From assembly GCA_017550765.1 (NCBI GenBank), contig JAFZOC010000274.1, forward strand, positions 1 to 7,765: a stretch of DNA of 7,765 nucleotides, in the 5' to 3' direction. Both the position numbers and the translations under genes were made by a program. The notes below the pieces were generated by a model. That model did not search any database. It saw only the letters and a program-made list of their open reading frames with translations, and was not told the origin of the DNA. Positions 4,960 to 7,765 of the stretch are shown piece after piece. The first letter of the stretch is position 1. Each line of letters begins with the position of its first letter. The DNA comes from Oscillospiraceae bacterium (lineage in GTDB: Bacteria > Bacillota_A > Clostridia > Oscillospirales > Oscillospiraceae).

Positions 4960-6381
4960 TTATGTGGCGAGCGTCAAGGTGAATACGAATTCCGTCTCGC
5001 CGTTCTCGCTCCTGACGGCGATATCTTCATCGTGGCTGTTGATGATGGTCTTCACCAGATAGAGCCCGAGCCCTACGCCGTCTTTGTCCAGGCTGCGGGA
5101 ACGGTCTGATTTATGGAAGCGGTCGAAGATGAAGGGCAGATCCTCCGGCGGGATCGTCTCCCCCCGGTCCTTGATGGAAACATACGCTTTCCCGTCATCC
5201 TTATAGAGCCGGACCACCAGGCAGCTCCCTTTCTCAGCAAACTTGACCGCGTTATCCAGCAGATTATACAGGACCTGCGTGATCGCGTCCCGGTCTGCCC
5301 GCACCATCAGATGGTCGTCCGGGAGCTGTGGATCCACGTCCAGTTCCTTCTTCGTCGCCCGGTCCTCGAAGCTCAGCAGCGTCTGGAGCATCAGCTCCGT
5401 CAGGTCGAAGACCGTTCGTCTCCCGGGATCCGCCGCTTTGGCCTTGGCCTGAGAGACGTCCAGCATCTCGCGGACGAGGCGGGAGAGCCTTCTGGTCTCG
5501 TCCCGGATGGACCGCAGATACCGGTCCTGCTGCTCCGGCGGGATCGTCCCGTCCAGGATGCCGTCGGCAAAGCCCGCGATCGTCGTCATGGGCGTGCGCA
5601 GCTCGTGGGAGATGTTCGCGATGAACTCGCTCCTGCGCACTTCCGCCTGTTCCAGAGAGTCCGCCATCTTGTTGAACGCTTCGATCAGCGCGCCCATCTC
5701 GTCGGTGGGGTCCTCCGTCTGCTTCACGCGGACAGAAAAATCGCCGCGGGCGAACTTCCGGGAGGCGGCGGCCATCTCGTCCAGCGGGCGCGCCATATGC
5801 CGCGTATAGACCAGCGTGACGACCAGCGTGGCGCAGAACACCACGACGGCGATGCCCGCGGCGATCGTGAGGAAGGCCGTCCAGGCGCCAAGCATGTTCC
5901 CGGCCTGGGTGCTGACGAAGACGTAGCCGATGGTCTCGCCGCTGCCGGACTGGATCGGGCGGGCCTCTACATAGCGGACCGCGCGGTAGATCCCGCCCAG
6001 GTCGCTGGTGCCCTCCATGCAGTCGCGCTCCACCTTGCTCAGGATATCCGCCGGGACACGGCGTCCGATGTGTTCGCAGGTCGGCCCGCCCTCGGAGCAG
6101 ATAGCGATCACGCCATCCGCGTCCGTCAGGAAGATGTGGTCCCCGTTAGCATTTGCGATGGAGCTGACGTTCATCCGCAGCAGCCAGCTGTCGATCCGGT
6201 CGGTCTGGATGATGGCGGAGGCGGTGTGGGCGATCTCCTCGGCGCAGGTGGTCATCTCCTCCTGGTAGCGGTGGATCACATACTGTCTGCCCACTCCGAC
6301 GAATGAGAGGGCGATCAGCAGGAAGCAGATGGATACGAGCGCGGCGATGGCGACGAAGTTGCGAAGATAGATGCTCTTCAT
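4960..6381 (-). CDS. Membrane sensor histidine kinase (HAMP-HisKA-HATPase)
   Basis: Sensor partner of the response regulator just upstream. The 473 residues read: transmembrane helix 1 (about 8-30), an extracytoplasmic sensor of about 135 residues, transmembrane helix 2 (about 165-193), HAMP (about 194-246), HisKA with phospho-acceptor His259 in ISHELRTPMTTIAGF, and an ATPase domain with N-box NLLDNAVKFA (373-382), FIFDRF (417-422) and G2 box DGVGLGLYLVKTI (434-446). The G1 box reads DRGETI (405-410), lacking the second Gly of the usual DxGxG. The sensor contains FLTDADGVIAICSE, like Cache/PAS-type folds, and Cys95, Cys102 and Cys121, which could form a disulfide or bind metal. The ATG overlaps the stop of the regulator gene (ATGA), implying coupled translation. 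The signal is unknown; the HtrA gene downstream suggests envelope stress. Confidence 0.93.
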   Translation of the reverse strand: MKSIYLRNFVAIAALVSICFLLIALSFVGVGRQYVIHRYQEEMTTCAEEIAHTASAIIQTDRIDSWLLRMNVSSIANANGDHIFLTDADGVIAICSEGGPTCEHIGRRVPADILSKVERDCMEGTSDLGGIYRAVRYVEARPIQSGSGETIGYVFVSTQAGNMLGAWTAFLTIAAGIAVVVFCATLVVTLVYTRHMARPLDEMAAASRKFARGDFSVRVKQTEDPTDEMGALIEAFNKMADSLEQAEVRRSEFIANISHELRTPMTTIAGFADGILDGTIPPEQQDRYLRSIRDETRRLSRLVREMLDVSQAKAKAADPGRRTVFDLTELMLQTLLSFEDRATKKELDVDPQLPDDHLMVRADRDAITQVLYNLLDNAVKFAEKGSCLVVRLYKDDGKAYVSIKDRGETIPPEDLPFIFDRFHKSDRSRSLDKDGVGLGLYLVKTIINSHDEDIAVRSENGETEFVFTLTLAT

Positions 6382-7073
6382 CCTTTATCGTCCGTGTCCA
6401 GTTCGAACTTGTAACCCACGCTCCAGACCGTCTTGAGGCGCCACTTGTCCGAAACGCCTTCCAGTTTCTCCCGCAGGCGTTTGATGTGGACGTCCACGGT
6501 GCGGGAGTCCCCGAAATAGTCGAAGCCCCACACCTCGTCCAGCAGCTGGTTGCGTGTGAAGACCCGGTTCGGGGAAGAAGCCAGATGGAACAGCAGCTCC
6601 ATCTCCTTGGGCGGCGTATCGATCTTCTTCCCGTCCACGATCAGTTCGTAGGAATCCAGGTCGATCGTCAGCTTGTCATAGACCAGCTTTTTCTCCAGCT
6701 GCGCAGGCCCTTCTGCGCGGCGCATCACCGCATGGACCCGCGCCAGGAGCTCCTTGATCTCAAAGGGCTTCGTCACATAGTCGTCCGCGCCCATCTCCAG
6801 GCCGTTCACCTTGTCGGAGGTCTCCCCTTTCGCGGTGAGCATGATGATGGGGACGGCGGACTTTTTTCGGATGTCCCGGCAGACCTGCCAGCCGTCCTTC
6901 ACCGGGAGCATGATGTCCAGCAGGACCACGTCCGGCGCGAAGAGATCGAAGTCCGACTCCGCTTTCCTCCCATCGCCGGCGATCATCACATCGAAGCCGT
7001 CCCGTTCCAGATACATCCGCAGGAGATCTGCGATATTGCCATCGTCTTCTACAACGAGCGCTTTCTTGCTCAT
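6378..7073 (-). CDS. OmpR/PhoB-family response regulator
   Basis: DNA-binding partner of the adjacent kinase. The 231-residue protein has a receiver domain (about 3-118) with acidic pocket Glu9/Asp10, phosphorylation site Asp53 in LLDIMLP, switch Thr80 and Lys102 in TKPFEIKELLARV. The winged-helix DNA-binding domain (about 128-226) has RTVDVHIKRLREKL (191-204) as recognition helix and ends in VWSVGYKFE. All functional residues are present, so it should be a normal phosphorylation-dependent regulator. GGAGG is 7 nt before the ATG, a near-ideal ribosome binding site. It is first in the operon, with a promoter and candidate operator about 100 nt upstream. The family resemblance is to PhoP/WalR-like regulators, but the exact orthologue cannot be named from sequence reading alone. 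Confidence 0.94.
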   Translation of the reverse strand: MSKKALVVEDDGNIADLLRMYLERDGFDVMIAGDGRKAESDFDLFAPDVVLLDIMLPVKDGWQVCRDIRKKSAVPIIMLTAKGETSDKVNGLEMGADDYVTKPFEIKELLARVHAVMRRAEGPAQLEKKLVYDKLTIDLDSYELIVDGKKIDTPPKEMELLFHLASSPNRVFTRNQLLDEVWGFDYFGDSRTVDVHIKRLREKLEGVSDKWRLKTVWSVGYKFELDTDDKG

Positions 7074-7128
7074 AACTCATCCTCCGATCCGTTCGGTCGT
7101 CGATCTGACGCTCCCACGGCGCATCCGA

Positions 7129-7159
7129 TCGGTCTGTCACCGTATCGTCATCAGACCGA
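7129..7159 (-). promoter_or_regulatory. Hairpin in the leader of the response regulator operon
   Basis: TCGGTCTG (7129-7136) and CAGACCGA (7152-7159) are a perfect 8-bp inverted repeat around 15 nt, falling right after the predicted transcription start (about 7163). No T run follows, so it is not a terminator. It may protect the 5' end or be a protein site; it does not cover the ribosome binding site. Confidence 0.4.
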
Positions 7160-7169
7160 CTTGCTTACG

Positions 7170-7200
7170 ATCATACCACATGGAGCGCAGAAAAAGTGAA
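7170..7200 (-). promoter_or_regulatory. Promoter of the response regulator-kinase-HtrA operon
   Basis: On the minus strand TATGAT (7175-7170) has a TG one base before it (TGGTATGAT), an extended -10. TTCACT (7200-7195; 4 of 6 to consensus) lies 19 nt upstream, longer than the ideal 17, so the extended -10 probably does most of the work. Expected start is about 7163, giving a leader of about 90 nt. A weak -35 would suit activation by a regulator bound there. Confidence 0.6.
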
Positions 7201-7211
7201 TGAAATGTAAA
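7195..7211 (-). promoter_or_regulatory. Candidate direct-repeat operator for an OmpR/PhoP-type regulator
   Basis: On the minus strand TTTACA, five bases (TTTCA) and TTCACT form two similar 6-mers 11 bp apart, sharing 4 of 6 bases and overlapping the -35. Spacing and sequence resemble the TT(A/C/T)ACA-N5 repeats bound by Bacillus PhoP. Autoregulation is inferred. The rest of the gap to the upstream gene (7212-7271) holds only GC-rich sequence with a short CTCGCTG direct repeat (7239-7257) and no clear terminator. Confidence 0.35.
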
Positions 7212-7271
7212 TTGCGGGGGCTCTGCGCCGCTTACAGGCTCGCTGGACGCCTCGCTGCGCATCGTCCGCTC

Positions 7272-7472
7272 TCACTCGTCCCGGGCGGCCGCCAGGAACA
7301 GCGTGGAGGTCAGGATGCCCAGCGCGCACATGATCGCGATATAGATCTTGGACGGTCCGCTGGTCAGGAAGGCCATGAAGGGGTTCCGGCCGTCCAGATA
7401 GGTCAGCAGCAGCATCCCCAGCAGCATCGCATTGGTCAGGAGCGCCAGAAAGATCTTCCATCTCTTCTTCAT
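7272..7472 (-). CDS. Small two-helix membrane protein of unknown function
   Basis: I do not recognise a family. The 66-residue product begins MKKRWKIF and has two hydrophobic segments, about 7-25 and 43-61, joined by a loop (YLDGRNPFMAFLTSGPSK) and ending in the charged tail AARDE. This predicts a hairpin in the membrane; the N-terminal positive cluster suggests both ends inside. The ATG overlaps the stop of the glycosidase gene upstream (ATGA), and GGAGGGCGG precedes it within that gene's last codons, so the two are translationally coupled. That coupling and the good ribosome binding site are the main support for a real gene. No cysteine-based lipid signal, enzyme motif or DNA-binding motif is visible. 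It could assist or anchor the glycosidase protein. Confidence 0.75.
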   Translation of the reverse strand: MKKRWKIFLALLTNAMLLGMLLLTYLDGRNPFMAFLTSGPSKIYIAIMCALGILTSTLFLAAARDE

Positions 7473-7765
7473 CTTCCGCCCTCCTCAGCCCCGTCGGCAG
7501 GCTCCGTGATGATCAACATGTCGTTGATGTACCGTCCGCCGTTGCTGGGCTTGTCCACAGTCTTTCCGTGGAAGATCATCATGCTGGACGCGCCCCCGTC
7601 CAGATTATAGGCGAGGGTGCAGCCCAGAGACTCCATGAGCCGCGCAAGATCTGCGATCTCGGCGCCGTCAGAATGGCCCCACTGTCTCCCGTCTACGACG
7701 ACGAAGCAGTAGTGCCCCGGCTCATAGTAGCCGATCGCGGTGCGCGGATGGACCGGGCGGAGCTC
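7469..7765 (-). CDS. Phosphodiester glycosidase (NAGPA) domain protein, C-terminal fragment
   Basis: Only the last 98 residues are in the window; the start lies beyond the right edge. The fragment has the end of the NAGPA-type fold: RTAIGYYEPGHYCFVVVDG (8-26), an Asp/Glu helix region IADLARLMESLGC, the hallmark NLDGGASS (54-61) and the closing strand INDMLIIT (80-87). In this family the domain cleaves sugar-phosphate diester linkages, as in N-acetylglucosamine-1-phosphodiester alpha-N-acetylglucosaminidase, and bacterial members are usually secreted or membrane-anchored and linked to cell-surface glycopolymers. The substrate here is unknown. The protein ends in an acidic, Gly-rich tail (EPADGAEEGGR), and its stop codon overlaps the start of the small membrane protein gene. 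Family assignment is firm; role is inference. Confidence 0.88.
   Translation of the reverse strand, partial: ELRPVHPRTAIGYYEPGHYCFVVVDGRQWGHSDGAEIADLARLMESLGCTLAYNLDGGASSMMIFHGKTVDKPSNGGRYINDMLIITEPADGAEEGGR

Noticed and set aside
5113..6306. Plus-strand open frame of 397 codons opposite the histidine kinase
   Set aside because: Same pattern: a His/Arg/Asp-rich mirror of a well-conserved kinase, with no motif of its own.
7239..7257. CTCGCTG direct repeat with 12-bp period
   Set aside because: Only two 7-base copies in GC-rich sequence; too short to call a repeat element or CRISPR.

Overview
This is an ordinary chromosomal segment of a spore-forming, fairly GC-rich member of the Clostridia, possibly Oscillospiraceae-like. 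That placement rests on an intact sigma-K gene, the Firmicutes rimP-nusA gene order, an HtrA protease encoded with an OmpR/HisKA two-component pair, and the style of the proteins; no rRNA is present to confirm it. Every convincing gene reads on the minus strand, so transcription runs from position 7765 toward position 1. I see no mobile element, CRISPR array, tRNA or rRNA.

Layout in the direction of transcription. (1) At 7765-7272 lies the C-terminal end of a phosphodiester glycosidase (NAGPA-type) protein, overlapping by 4 nt a 66-residue two-helix membrane protein. (2) At 7211-3522 an extended -10 promoter, with a PhoP-box-like direct repeat over its -35, precedes an operon for an OmpR-family response regulator, a membrane histidine kinase (ATGA overlap) and a membrane-anchored HtrA serine protease with one PDZ domain. 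A 17-bp terminator hairpin closes it. (3) sigK (3375-2680) is uninterrupted and still encodes a hydrophobic pro-sequence. (4) A secreted M15B/VanY-type D,D-carboxypeptidase (about 2522-1707) has its own promoter and a leader with a 10-bp inverted repeat. (5) The rimP-nusA transcription/translation operon (1634 to the left edge) has a strong promoter and an intrinsic terminator inside its 5' leader; nusA lacks only its last codons.

How they work together: the two-component system and HtrA form a plausible envelope-stress module, with the sensor next to its protease effector, as in CiaRH-HtrA or CssRS-HtrA. The carboxypeptidase trims peptidoglycan stem peptides outside the membrane. sigK is the late mother-cell sporulation sigma factor. 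RimP (30S maturation) and NusA (pausing and termination) belong to the core expression operon that normally continues into ylxR and infB, beyond the left edge.

The window does not hold an obvious new system. The observations most worth following are regulatory: a promoter-terminator-rimP-nusA arrangement that matches NusA autoregulation by attenuation in Bacillus subtilis, a structured leader on the carboxypeptidase gene, and a possible autoregulatory operator for the response regulator.
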